Origin: Actinomycetes bacterium
Lineage (GTDB): Bacteria; Actinomycetota; Coriobacteriia; Anaerosomatales; Anaerosomataceae
NCBI GenBank assembly: GCA_022839745.1
Contig: JALHJB010000001.1
Coordinates: 114,100 to 178,099, forward strand
DNA length: 64,000 nt
Reading direction: 5' to 3'
Positions within the stretch are counted from its first letter, which is position 1. Each line of letters starts with the position of its first letter. Shown piece after piece: positions 1 through 8,753 of the stretch. The notes beneath the pieces were generated by a model, which saw only the letters and a list, made by a program, of their open reading frames with translations, was not told where the DNA came from and ran no database searches. The translations under genes were made by a program, and so were the position numbers.

Positions 1-1
1 G

Positions 2-2743
2 GAGCAGCTGCAGAAAGATCTCAACCGCAAGGGGCTCGACCTGTTGCTGTATCCGTCATCGCTCCCGTCGTCCACCGTTGCCGGATGGTTCGCGCAGGGC
101 GGCGCCGGTTTTGGCAGCTACGAGCACGGTTTCTTCAAGGAGAGCGTCCACGCCGCCCGTGTGGTGCATCTCGATGGCACGGTGAAGGAGTACACCGGCG
201 ATGAGCTGCAGGAGCTCGTGGCGGACGCCGAGGGCGTCACCGGCATCATCACCGAGCTTGTGTTCGGCGTCCGTGCGCTCGAGGACGAGGTGCACCGGGT
301 CCTTGCGCTTCCCACGATCGAGGCGCTGCAGAAGGCGCTCTCTGCGATCTCGGCCGAGAAGCTGCCGATCTGGTCGCTCACGTTCCTCAACCCCGAGTCG
401 ATCAAGCTCAAGAAGACGCTCCCGCACCGTCATGGTCACCCGTACGAGATGGCGCACGAGCACTACGAGCCTGTGCTTCCGGAGGCGTTCCTCGCGGTCA
501 TCGCGTACCCCGCCTCGCGCCACGAGGCGATCGATGCGCCGTTGCGGGCGATCCTCGAGTCGGCAGGCGGCACGGAGCTCGACGCCGAGGCTGCCGAGCA
601 TGAGTGGGAGCAGCGGTTCGCTCCGATGCGCCTGAAGCGCGTGGGACCGTCGATCGTCCCCACCGAGGTCGTCGTGCCGCTCGGCGAGCTCGACCAGGTG
701 CTTTCTACGATCGATTCGCGCGTGAAGCAGCCGTTCGTCCTCGAGGGCATGCTGGGCAAGGGCGACAAGGTCGTGCTCCTCGGCTTCATCCCGCACGACG
801 AGCGTTCGCTCGCGTTCAACGTGGCCTTCGCGCTCTCACTCGTGGTCATCAAGATCGCCAACCAGCACCGCGGCGGCGCGTACTCTACGGGTCTGTACTT
901 CCGCCAGGAGGGCAAGAAGGTCCTCGGCGAGTCCAAGCTTGCTGCGCTGCAGGCGTTCAAGCGCACCAACGACCCTGGCAATCTGCTCAACCCCAAGAAG
1001 GTCGTGGGCTCGAGCCTGCTCAACGGCTTCATGAAGTTCGCGCTCGCCATCGAGCCGGTCGTCCGGCCGATCGCCAACCTTGCCACTCCGCCCAAGAAGG
1101 TGGAGTCGCTAGAGACCAAGAACGGCGTGCCGGGTGATGTGGCGTTCTACAGCTACGCATGCGCCCAGTGCGGCTACTGCGTGCCCACATGCGAGGAGTA
1201 CAGCGTGCGTGGCTGGATGAGCCACTCACCGCGCGGCAAGTACGCGTACCTCAAGGAGGTCATCGAGGGCCGGGAGAAGATCGACCAGAAGATGGTGGAC
1301 ACCTTCCTCGTATGCACCACCTGCGAGGTCTGCAACACGCGCTGCCAGCTGCAGCTGCCGGTGGAGCACTCCTGGATGGCGATGCGCGGTCAGCTCATCC
1401 ACGAAGAAGGCCGTATGACCTTCCCGCCGTTCGAGATGATGGGCGCCGCGCTGCAGGGCGAGCTCAACATCTGGGCCGGGAAGCGCGACAAGCGCGCCGA
1501 CTGGATGCCCGAGCATATCGCCGAGAAGATCGACCCCACCTCCGACGTGCTCTACTTCGCGGGCTGCACCGCGAGCTACGTGAACACCGACGTGGCCAAG
1601 TCGTCGGTGGAGCTGCTCGATGCCGCGGGCGTGAAGTTCAACTACATGGGAACCGACGAGGCGTGCTGCGGCATCCCGATGAAGGTCTCCGGCAAGTGGG
1701 ACGTCTTCGAGGAGATCTACAAGCACAACACGTCCGAGGCCCGGAAGCGCGGCGCCAAGACGATCGTGACGTCGTGCCCCGCGTGCGGGCTGGTGTGGAA
1801 GGAGCTCTACGCCAACATCGCCGCCGAGCGTGGCGAGGCGTACGAGTTCGAGGTGAAGCACTACTCGGAGGTCGTGGCCGACGCCATCGCCGAGGGCGCG
1901 TTCGAGTTCACGCACGAGGTGAACAAGACGCTCACGTTCCACGACTCGTGCCACATGGGTCGCGCGCAGGGCAACTACGAGCCGCCGCGTGAGATGCTCA
2001 AGGCGATCCCGGGCGTGGAGCTCGTGGAGATGGAGCACAACCGCGAAGAAGGCCTGTGCTGCGGCTCGGTGCTCACCCTGATCGGCGACACGCCGGTGGC
2101 GCCGGAGCTCGGCAAGATGCGTGTCGACGAGGCCGTCGACGCGAAGGCCGACGCTCTGGTGGCGCTGTGCCCCTGCTGTCAGGTGCAGTTGCGCGACTCG
2201 ATCGACAAGAAAGACATCCCCATGGAGGTCATCGACCTCGCGCACGTGGCGATGGACGGCCTCGGCATCGCGCACGAGGATCCGAGCCCGTACGCCAAGG
2301 AGATGTGGGGCCACTTCGAGAAGTTCATCTGGCTGATGAAGCCCGAGTCCATCATGAGCATCATGGTGGCGCTGTTGCCCGACATGATGAAGGCGATGCC
2401 GCCTGCGATGCTGCCGATGATGCGCGCCGCGCGTGCGGTACCCGGTGGCCTGGCGCTCATGGGCAAGATGATGCCCTCGATGATGCCCAAGATGATGCCC
2501 GCCATGATGCCGAAGGTGATGCCGGCGATGCTCGCGGAGGTCTTGCGGCGGGTCGGCCAGTTGCCGGAGGACATGGAAGAGCTCATGCCCGACCTGCTGC
2601 CCAAGACGATGGATGCGCTGCTGCCCAACATGCTGCCGCTGATCATGGACGACTTCGTACCGAAGATGCTCTGCTACATTGACAAGGAGTGGGAGCGCGA
2701 CGTGCCGGCGGGCACCTCGCCCTGTGCGAAGGCGAGCGCATAA
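2..2743 (+). CDS. FAD-linked dehydrogenase fused to Fe-S/CCG oxidoreductase, 5' partial
   Basis: The frame is open to the left edge, so the true start lies outside the window. The N-terminal part looks like the second half of a GlcD-type FAD-binding domain and its C-terminal cap (to about 1130). Two ferredoxin-type cysteine clusters follow: CAQCGYCVPTC at 1160-1192 and CTTCEVCNTRC at 1313-1344. These would bind two [4Fe-4S] clusters. Two CCG-type domains, each with a CCG motif (about 1666 and 2058), resemble the GlpC/HdrB fold. By family knowledge such fusions oxidise a 2-hydroxyacid such as lactate or glycolate and pass electrons to a membrane or soluble acceptor; the substrate cannot be read from sequence. 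The last ~120 residues are an unusual Met/Pro-rich tail, with MMP or MP recurring every few residues from about 2380 to 2670. It is followed by a tRNA gene, so it appears to end its own transcript. Confidence 0.8.
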   Translation, partial: EQLQKDLNRKGLDLLLYPSSLPSSTVAGWFAQGGAGFGSYEHGFFKESVHAARVVHLDGTVKEYTGDELQELVADAEGVTGIITELVFGVRALEDEVHRVLALPTIEALQKALSAISAEKLPIWSLTFLNPESIKLKKTLPHRHGHPYEMAHEHYEPVLPEAFLAVIAYPASRHEAIDAPLRAILESAGGTELDAEAAEHEWEQRFAPMRLKRVGPSIVPTEVVVPLGELDQVLSTIDSRVKQPFVLEGMLGKGDKVVLLGFIPHDERSLAFNVAFALSLVVIKIANQHRGGAYSTGLYFRQEGKKVLGESKLAALQAFKRTNDPGNLLNPKKVVGSSLLNGFMKFALAIEPVVRPIANLATPPKKVESLETKNGVPGDVAFYSYACAQCGYCVPTCEEYSVRGWMSHSPRGKYAYLKEVIEGREKIDQKMVDTFLVCTTCEVCNTRCQLQLPVEHSWMAMRGQLIHEEGRMTFPPFEMMGAALQGELNIWAGKRDKRADWMPEHIAEKIDPTSDVLYFAGCTASYVNTDVAKSSVELLDAAGVKFNYMGTDEACCGIPMKVSGKWDVFEEIYKHNTSEARKRGAKTIVTSCPACGLVWKELYANIAAERGEAYEFEVKHYSEVVADAIAEGAFEFTHEVNKTLTFHDSCHMGRAQGNYEPPREMLKAIPGVELVEMEHNREEGLCCGSVLTLIGDTPVAPELGKMRVDEAVDAKADALVALCPCCQVQLRDSIDKKDIPMEVIDLAHVAMDGLGIAHEDPSPYAKEMWGHFEKFIWLMKPESIMSIMVALLPDMMKAMPPAMLPMMRAARAVPGGLALMGKMMPSMMPKMMPAMMPKVMPAMLAEVLRRVGQLPEDMEELMPDLLPKTMDALLPNMLPLIMDDFVPKMLCYIDKEWERDVPAGTSPCAKASA

Positions 2744-2758
2744 GGAGCGCTGCGGACG

Positions 2759-2786
2759 TTGACCACGGCGGCGGTGATGATATACT
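2759..2786 (+). promoter_or_regulatory. promoter of tRNA-Ala
   Basis: TTGACC at 2759-2764 and TATACT at 2781-2786 are separated by 16 bases, and the tRNA begins 31 bases after the -10 box. This is a near-consensus housekeeping sigma promoter and has the same -35 box and spacing as the hrcA promoter in this window. Confidence 0.75.
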
Positions 2787-2816
2787 GTCGCTCGCGCCGA
2801 AAGGCGACCCAGATGT

Positions 2817-2892
2817 GGGGCCATAGCTCAGCTGGGAGAGCGCATGGCTGGCAGCCATGAGGTCAGGGGTTCGATCCCCCTTGGCTCCACCA
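2817..2892 (+). tRNA. tRNA-Ala (GGC)
   Basis: A 76-nt cloverleaf with the 3' CCA encoded. The acceptor stem pairs GGGGCCA with TGGCTCC (one G-T), the D arm is GCTC/GAGC, the anticodon stem CATGG/CCATG encloses loop CTGGCAG with anticodon GGC, and the T arm contains TTCGATC. It reads GCC alanine codons, frequent in this high-G+C genome. Confidence 0.95.
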
Positions 2893-2903
2893 ATGAAGTG
2901 ACG

Positions 2904-2933
2904 AGAGGGTCCGGACGAGAGTCCGGGCCCTCT
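2904..2933 (+). terminator. terminator of tRNA-Ala
   Basis: Inverted repeat of 13-nt arms (2904-2916 and 2921-2933) around a GAGA loop, with one mismatch or wobble, followed by a short TTTG. It lies 12 bases after the tRNA 3' end. The rest of the gap up to about 3180 shows no coding or structural signal. Confidence 0.7.
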
Positions 2934-3181
2934 TTGCGATCGGGTCTTCGTACGTGCATCGTGGCGGGCGATGCCGCAGGCGGACGACCCCAGGTGTCCG
3001 CCGGAACCCATATGCCTGAAGCCACACCTACGGGCATAGATGTCCGGGGAGGTGGTTCAGATGCTACGACGGCCGAGCGCCGATAGCGGTCCTCGATATC
3101 CACGCGCCGGAGTGCGAATGTGCGCCTGACCCGGTGCTCGCGCCTCTGCACCCTGAGAGAGCCGTAACGTGACTTCGATGA

Positions 3182-3217
3182 ATACCCCTTGGGGTATACG
3201 CGAGAAGGTGCTATGGT
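3182..3217 (+). promoter_or_regulatory. CsoR/CstR-like operator over the promoter of the CoA-disulfide reductase gene
   Basis: ATACCCC (3182-3188) and GGGGTAT (3191-3197) form a 7-bp inverted repeat around TT. The same bases contain a possible -35 box TTGGGG (3189-3194), 17 bases before TATGGT (3212-3217). C-tract/G-tract palindromes flanked by AT are typical operators of the CsoR family, including persulfide-sensing CstR, which often control rhodanese and CoA-disulfide reductase genes. Binding at the -35 would repress. No csoR-type gene is in the window. Confidence 0.6.
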
Positions 3218-3259
3218 GATAGCCGACAGCACGTTTTCGAGCGAGGAGAAGTCACCCTG

Positions 3260-5284
3260 GTGGAGAAGATCGTCATCATCGGCGGTGTGGCGGCAGGCGC
3301 CACAGCTGCCGCGAAAGCACGGCGCGTCTCGGCAGAGGCGCAGATCACCATCCTCGAGCAGGGCGCTGACATATCGTTCGCCAACTGCGGGCTTCCGTAC
3401 TACATCGGCGGCGACATCAAGAGCAGGTCCAAGCTGATACTCGCGAGCCCGGAGAGCTTCGACGAGCAGTATCAGACGGTCGTCCACATCAACACGACGG
3501 CGACCTCTATCGACCGCGAGAACCGGATCGTCCACGCGGTCGACTCACGCACCGGCGAGAAGTCCGAGTACGAATACACCAAGCTCATCCTGGCGCAGGG
3601 CGGACGCCCGATAAAGCCCGCCATCCCCGGCGCCGACCAGGACCATGTCTTCCAGCTCTGGACGCTCGATGACATGGACAAGATCACGGCTCACATCGAG
3701 AACGCCAAGCCGAAGACCGCGGTGGTGGTCGGCGGCGGGTTCATCGGCCTTGAGATGGCCGAAGCGCTCGTGATGCGTGGGATCAAGGTCTCCGTCGTCG
3801 AGATGATGCCGCACGTCATGGCGGTCATGGAGGCTGAGATCGCCGGCTTCATCCAGCAGGAGATGCGGTCCTACGGCGTCGATCTGCTCACGAACAAGGG
3901 TGTTTCCGCGATCGGCAACAGTGATGTCACGCTGAACGACGGGTCCACGCTCGATGCTGACATGGTCCTGCTCTCGATCGGCGTACGGCCCACCTTGAAG
4001 ACAGCCGAGGAGGCCGGGCTTGCGATCGGCCAGGCTGGCGGTCTGCTTGTCGATGATCTGCTGAAGACCAGCGACGACAACATCTATGCCGCTGGCGACA
4101 TGATCGAGTTGGAGCACCGGGTCAGCCGGCGGAAGGTCCGCATCCCGCTTGCCGGCCCCGCCAATCGCCAGGGCAGGATCGCTGCTGAGAACGCGCTGGG
4201 AGGGCATCACCACTACAAGGGTGCGACCGGCACCTCCATCGTCCGGGTCTTCGAGGCCGTAGCCGGCATCACTGGCCTGTCGCTCAAGGGCGCTCGCGCT
4301 CTCGGCATGAACGCGGACGCGATCGTCATCCACAAGGAGCACCACACGGCGTACTTCCCCGGCGCGGAGCAGGTGACCGTGCTGGTCGTCTACGATCGCG
4401 ACACCGGGGTGGTGCTGGGCGGCCAGACTGCCGGATATGCGGGCGCGGACCGGAGGCTTGATGTCCTGGCTGTCGCCGCGGCGGCGAAGCTGACCGTCTC
4501 GGATCTGGCCGACATGGACTTCGCCTACGCACCGCCGCTCGGCACCGCCAACGATGCCATCAACATGGCCGCGTACACGGCCGAGAACCGTATGAGCGGC
4601 TACTCCCCGGCACTGACGGTGGCCGAGCTCGATCCGTATCTCGAAGGGCGCGATCCGCTCTGGATCGACGTGCGCGACACGTTCGAGTACGAGCGTGTCC
4701 ACGTCGACGGCGCGGTGAACATACCGCTCGAGCTGTTGTTCCAGCAGCTCGATACGCTCCCCAAAGACCGGCTGATCCTTGTGTATGACGGCACAGGCAA
4801 GAAGGGCCATCAGGCGCTTCGCACGCTGGTGGGAGCGGGCTTCACCGACGTGATGAACGTGAGCGGCGGTCTTGCGAGTCTGTCCGGCTACGTCCGGGCG
4901 ATCGCTCCGCTCAACTTCAGGCTCGATCTGCCGGAGCCGGAGCGGAAGAGCATAGACGGTCCGGTGGAGGAGAACGCGCAGGATTCGCCTGGGCCCGCGG
5001 TTGAAGAGCAGGCATCCGAGTCGAGCGGACCGCTGATCGTCGATGTGCGGTCACGGGAGGAGTTCCGCCGTGGCGCTATCCCCGGGGCGATCAACATCCC
5101 GCTGGATGAAGTGCAGATGCGAATCGGGGAGTTCGGGCCGAAGGACCGGAAGATCATCCTCTACTGTGCCAGCGGCAGCCGCAGCTCGTATGCGCTCCGG
5201 ATCCTCATGGCATACGGTTTCACCAACGCCGAGAACGGCGGCGGCGTGATGCGTATGATGGCACGGGTGAAGGAAGGGCTGTAG
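3260..5284 (+). CDS. CoA-disulfide reductase-like flavoprotein with two rhodanese domains
   Basis: 674 residues from a GTG start preceded by GAGGAG. Residues 1-450 are an FAD/NAD(P)H disulfide reductase of the CoADR/NADH oxidase/Npsr group: an N-terminal GGVAAGATAA dinucleotide-binding motif and the single redox Cys43 in SFANCGLPYY. Two rhodanese domains follow. In the first (about 455-545) the catalytic loop reads YDGTGKK, with Asp510 where the sulfur-carrying Cys should be. In the second (about 583-674) the loop is CASGSRS with Cys636, the canonical form. Family members reduce CoA disulfide, CoA persulfide or polysulfide, the rhodanese delivering sulfane sulfur. The usual CoADR-rhodanese fusion has one rhodanese domain and about 560 residues, so this version is extended. 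It is monocistronic, between its operator and a strong hairpin. A role in sulfide/persulfide handling is inferred. Confidence 0.85.
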   Translation: MEKIVIIGGVAAGATAAAKARRVSAEAQITILEQGADISFANCGLPYYIGGDIKSRSKLILASPESFDEQYQTVVHINTTATSIDRENRIVHAVDSRTGEKSEYEYTKLILAQGGRPIKPAIPGADQDHVFQLWTLDDMDKITAHIENAKPKTAVVVGGGFIGLEMAEALVMRGIKVSVVEMMPHVMAVMEAEIAGFIQQEMRSYGVDLLTNKGVSAIGNSDVTLNDGSTLDADMVLLSIGVRPTLKTAEEAGLAIGQAGGLLVDDLLKTSDDNIYAAGDMIELEHRVSRRKVRIPLAGPANRQGRIAAENALGGHHHYKGATGTSIVRVFEAVAGITGLSLKGARALGMNADAIVIHKEHHTAYFPGAEQVTVLVVYDRDTGVVLGGQTAGYAGADRRLDVLAVAAAAKLTVSDLADMDFAYAPPLGTANDAINMAAYTAENRMSGYSPALTVAELDPYLEGRDPLWIDVRDTFEYERVHVDGAVNIPLELLFQQLDTLPKDRLILVYDGTGKKGHQALRTLVGAGFTDVMNVSGGLASLSGYVRAIAPLNFRLDLPEPERKSIDGPVEENAQDSPGPAVEEQASESSGPLIVDVRSREEFRRGAIPGAINIPLDEVQMRIGEFGPKDRKIILYCASGSRSSYALRILMAYGFTNAENGGGVMRMMARVKEGL

Positions 5285-5312
5285 GCGATCAGGTGCAGCG
5301 AGCAGTGACACA

Positions 5313-5345
5313 GGACCCGGTGGCCATACCGGGTCCCGCTCTTTC
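5313..5345 (+). terminator. terminator after the CoA-disulfide reductase gene
   Basis: Perfect 9-bp inverted repeat GGACCCGGT/ACCGGGTCC (5313-5321 and 5328-5336) with a 6-nt loop, followed by CGCTCTTTC. It separates the flavoprotein gene from leuS. Confidence 0.75.
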
Positions 5346-5411
5346 GGCTCAAGCGCGCTTCCTGGGCTATCATTCAACGGATACGAACCGCGTCGGCTGG
5401 AGGACCATTCC

Positions 5412-7940
5412 GTGAGCACACCGTACGACCCGCATTCGGTAGAGGAGAAGTGGCAGGCCGTCTGGGACGCCGAGGGACTCTATTCGGTCACCGAGGATGC
5501 CAGCAAGCCGAAGAAGTACATCCTCGAGATGTTCCCGTATCCCTCGGGCGACATCCATATGGGGCATGTGCGCAACTACTCCATCGGCGACGTGGTGGCG
5601 CGCTACTACACGATGCGCGGATTCAACGTTCTGCATCCCATCGGCTGGGACGCGTTCGGGCTGCCCGCCGAGAACGCCGCCATCAAGAACGCGACGCATC
5701 CGGCCAAGTGGACGTACGCCAACATCGACACGCAGGCCGCGTCGTTCCGGCGGATGGGCTTCAGCTACGACTGGGACCGCGCGGTGAAGAGCTGCGACGT
5801 CGATTACTACCGGTGGGGCCAGTGGATCTTCCTGAAGTTCTGGGAGCGGGGCCTGGTGGAGCGCAAGAAGTCCCCGGTCAACTGGTGCCCGAGCTGCAAG
5901 ACCGTGCTCGCCAACGAGCAGGTGCTCGGCGATGGCGTGTGCTGGCGCTGCAAGAGCGTGGTGGAGAAGCACGACCTCGAGCAGTGGTACTTCAAGATCA
6001 CCGAGTACGCACAGGAGCTGCTGGACGACCTCGACACGCTCACCGGCTGGCCGGAGCGCGTGAAGACGATGCAGGCCAACTGGATCGGCCGCAGCGAAGG
6101 CGCCGAGGTGGAGTTCGATCTGTGCGGCGTCGATGGCGAGCCGTGTGGTGAGACGATCACCGTCTTCACCACGCGCCCCGACACGCTCTTTGGCTGCTCG
6201 TTCTTCCTGCTCGCGCCGGAGCACCCGCTCGTGCGCGAGCTGACCGATGGCACCGAGCACGCCGAAGCCGTGCAGGCCGTGGTGGCTGCCGCCGCGCGTG
6301 AGACCGCGGTGGAGCGCGCGAGCGGTGAAGCCGAGAAGCTCGGTGCGTTCACCGGGCGCTACGTGATCAACCCGGTCAACGGCGAGAAGGTGCCCGTGTG
6401 GGTGAGCAACTACGTGCTCATGGAGTACGGCACCGGCGCGGTCATGGCGGTGCCGAGCGGAGATGAGCGCGACTTCGAGTTCGCGCGGAAGTACGGCCTG
6501 CCCGTGCCGCCGGTGGTGCTTGCCGATGACGACCCGCTGCTCGCCGAGCTGCGTGACGTGAAGGATCGCGTGATGACCGACGTGGTGTGGGACGAGGCGT
6601 TCGCCGGTGATGGCGTGATGGTGCAGTCTGGTGCGTTCACCGGCCTGCGCGGCGGCAAGGGCTCGGAGGGTATGCACGCGGTCACCGAGTGGCTCGCCTC
6701 GGAAGGCAAGGGCCGCTTCTCGATCAACTTCCGTCTGCGCGACTGGCTCATCAGCCGTCAGCGCTACTGGGGCAACCCGATCCCCGCGATCCACTGCCCC
6801 ACCTGCGGGCTGGTGCCGGTGCCCGAGGACCAGTTGCCGGTGGTGCTGCCGATGGACGTTGACGTTGCCAAAGGCGAAACGCTGGCCGATCATCCCGAGT
6901 TCTACGAGACCACGTGCCCCACGTGCGGTGGCGCGGCGCGCCGTGAGACCGACACGATGGACACGTTCACGTGTTCGAGCTGGTACTACTTCCGGTATAC
7001 CGACGCGCGCAACGGCACCGCGCCCTTCGCGCGCGAGAACGCCGACTACTGGATGCCGGTGGACCAGTACATCGGCGGCATCGAGCACGCCATCCTGCAC
7101 CTGCTCTACTCGCGCTTCTTCACCAAGGTGCTGGCGGATATGGGGCTCACCGGCGCGCGCGAGCCGTTCACCAACCTGCTCACCCAGGGCATGGTGAAGA
7201 AGGACGGCGAGACGATGAGCAAGTCCAAAGGCAACGTGGTGGCACCCGAGGATATGATCGCCCGTTACGGAGCCGACGCGCTCCGCGCCTTCATCCTGTT
7301 CATGGCACCGCCCGACAAGGACCTCGACTGGAACCAGGACGGACTGGAGGGCATGTACCGCTTCCTCAACAGGGTGTGGCGGTATGTGACCGACGTGGCC
7401 GAGGTGGCGCCGTCCGGCAGTGCGATCGACGAGGCGGCCGCCAAGGGGCTCCGACGCGAGCGGCACCGCGTGGCCGGAAAGGTCACCGCCGACATCGAGC
7501 GCTTCGGCTTCAACACCGCGCTCTCGGCGATGATGGAGCTCCTGAACGCCGCCGGCGACTACCGTCGTACGGTTGCCGATGACGCGCGCGACGGTGCGCT
7601 CGAGCGCGAGGTGGCCGAGACGCTTACGCTGTTGATCGCGCCGTACGCTCCGCACATGGCTGAGGAGCTGTGGCGCGAGGTGCTCGGGCATAGCAGGTCG
7701 GTGCATCGTGAGCCGTGGGTGAGCTTTGACGAGGCGCTTGCCGCCGCCGATGAGATCGAGATCGTGGTGCAGGTGAACGGCAAGGTGCGCGGCAAGGTGA
7801 CGGTGGCGGCGGATGCCGATGAGGAGACCGTGCGAGCGGCCGCGCTTGCGGTGCCCAAGGTCGCCGAGCAGATCGAAGGGCTCAACGTGCGCAAGGTCGT
7901 TGTGGTGCCCGGCAAGCTCGTAAGCGTGGTGGCCAACTGA
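5412..7940 (+). CDS. leuS: leucyl-tRNA synthetase
   Basis: 842 residues, the usual bacterial LeuRS length, charging tRNA-Leu in the cytoplasm. The HIGH-type motif appears in PYPSGDIHMGHVRNY near residue 45 and the KMSKS loop in GETMSKSKGNVV near residue 600. A zinc-binding insertion (CPSCKT...CWRC) lies near residue 165, and the CP1 editing domain and C-terminal anticodon-binding region are complete. The GTG start at 5412 follows the ribosome site CTGGAGGA. No T-box leader is visible in the short upstream gap. Confidence 0.97.
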   Translation: MSTPYDPHSVEEKWQAVWDAEGLYSVTEDASKPKKYILEMFPYPSGDIHMGHVRNYSIGDVVARYYTMRGFNVLHPIGWDAFGLPAENAAIKNATHPAKWTYANIDTQAASFRRMGFSYDWDRAVKSCDVDYYRWGQWIFLKFWERGLVERKKSPVNWCPSCKTVLANEQVLGDGVCWRCKSVVEKHDLEQWYFKITEYAQELLDDLDTLTGWPERVKTMQANWIGRSEGAEVEFDLCGVDGEPCGETITVFTTRPDTLFGCSFFLLAPEHPLVRELTDGTEHAEAVQAVVAAAARETAVERASGEAEKLGAFTGRYVINPVNGEKVPVWVSNYVLMEYGTGAVMAVPSGDERDFEFARKYGLPVPPVVLADDDPLLAELRDVKDRVMTDVVWDEAFAGDGVMVQSGAFTGLRGGKGSEGMHAVTEWLASEGKGRFSINFRLRDWLISRQRYWGNPIPAIHCPTCGLVPVPEDQLPVVLPMDVDVAKGETLADHPEFYETTCPTCGGAARRETDTMDTFTCSSWYYFRYTDARNGTAPFARENADYWMPVDQYIGGIEHAILHLLYSRFFTKVLADMGLTGAREPFTNLLTQGMVKKDGETMSKSKGNVVAPEDMIARYGADALRAFILFMAPPDKDLDWNQDGLEGMYRFLNRVWRYVTDVAEVAPSGSAIDEAAAKGLRRERHRVAGKVTADIERFGFNTALSAMMELLNAAGDYRRTVADDARDGALEREVAETLTLLIAPYAPHMAEELWREVLGHSRSVHREPWVSFDEALAAADEIEIVVQVNGKVRGKVTVAADADEETVRAAALAVPKVAEQIEGLNVRKVVVVPGKLVSVVAN

Positions 7941-8004
7941 CAGCGCCGGTAAGGATCCGGTAAGGGTCCGGCTACCTGCCGCGCGTACGATATCCGCACT
8001 GACC

Positions 8005-8040
8005 GGACGCCCCCTCTGTCCTGACCGGGAGGGGGCGTCC
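8005..8040 (+). terminator. perfect 12-bp hairpin between leuS and comEA
   Basis: GGACGCCCCCTC (8005-8016) pairs perfectly with GAGGGGGCGTCC (8029-8040) around a 12-nt loop. It follows leuS by 64 bases and could terminate it, though no T tract follows. The 3' arm holds the only purine-rich sequence upstream of comEA, so it may also mask the comEA ribosome site. Confidence 0.55.
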
Positions 8041-8041
8041 G

Positions 8042-8746
8042 TTGTCGTTGCTGGAGAACGAGCGCGTGCGAGACCTGCTGGCACGTGCGGGGCTTGATCG
8101 TCTTCCGCCACGTGCGCTGGCGGGCATCATAGCCGCTGCGGTCCTGGTGATCGGGCTCGCGCTCTGGCGGTTCTGGCCGGCCGCACCCGCACCGGAGATC
8201 GCCTTTGATGAGGCAGCTGAGGCGGCCGTGAGCGATGCGGGCGATCAGAGCGCCGAGGGCACGTCAGCCGTCGAAGTGGGCGCTGTGGTGCATGTGGCCG
8301 GTGCGGTGCTGCGGCCCGGTGTGTACTCGCTGCCCGCGGGCGCGCGTGTGTCGGACGCGATGGCCGCGGCGGGCGGAGCGCTTGGCTCGGCGGCCTGCGA
8401 CGCGGTGAACCTCGCGCGCATCGTGACCGACGGTGAGCGCATCTACATACCCACTGCCGAGGAGGTCGCGGGCTCCGGCGTGGGGGCTGCCGGTGAGCCG
8501 GCATGGTCGGGCGAGCCATCGGGCGGTGGCGCCGGAACGGGCGGCGCGCCGGGTACCGTGAACATCAACAGTGCGACCGCGGCGGAGCTGGAGACGCTTC
8601 CGGGGGTCGGTCCCGCAACGGCACAGAAGATCGTCGATGACCGCGAGGCGAACGGTCCGTTCGCGACCCCCGAGGACCTGATGCGGGTGCCCGGCATCGG
8701 CCCGAAGAAGTTCGAGGCGATGGCCGAGCAGGTGAGCGTGGGGTGA
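8042..8746 (+). CDS. comEA: ComEA-like DNA-binding competence protein
   Basis: 234 residues. One N-terminal membrane helix (about 24-43) is followed by an SLBB-type domain (about 78-140, VVHVAGAVLRPGVYSLP) and a C-terminal double helix-hairpin-helix unit (about 172-234, with NINSATAAELETLPGVG and VPGIGPKKF). ComEA binds incoming double-stranded DNA outside the membrane and hands it to ComEC, encoded just downstream. The annotated TTG at 8042 abuts the 3' arm of a strong hairpin; TTG 8048 and GTG 8066 are in-frame alternatives, so the start is uncertain by a few codons. Confidence 0.9.
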   Translation: MSLLENERVRDLLARAGLDRLPPRALAGIIAAAVLVIGLALWRFWPAAPAPEIAFDEAAEAAVSDAGDQSAEGTSAVEVGAVVHVAGAVLRPGVYSLPAGARVSDAMAAAGGALGSAACDAVNLARIVTDGERIYIPTAEEVAGSGVGAAGEPAWSGEPSGGGAGTGGAPGTVNINSATAAELETLPGVGPATAQKIVDDREANGPFATPEDLMRVPGIGPKKFEAMAEQVSVG

Positions 8747-8753
8747 GCGGCAG

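Noticed and set aside
5285..5411. T-box leader for leuS.
   Set aside because: The gap is too short and is filled by the upstream gene's terminator; no T-box sequence was seen.
5370..8111. Very long open frame antisense to leuS (over 900 codons), and a similar one antisense to ppdK (34334-37342).
   Set aside because: Composition is His/Arg/Leu/Val-rich, typical of the complement of high-G+C coding sequence; the sense genes are certain and no domain is recognisable in the antisense.
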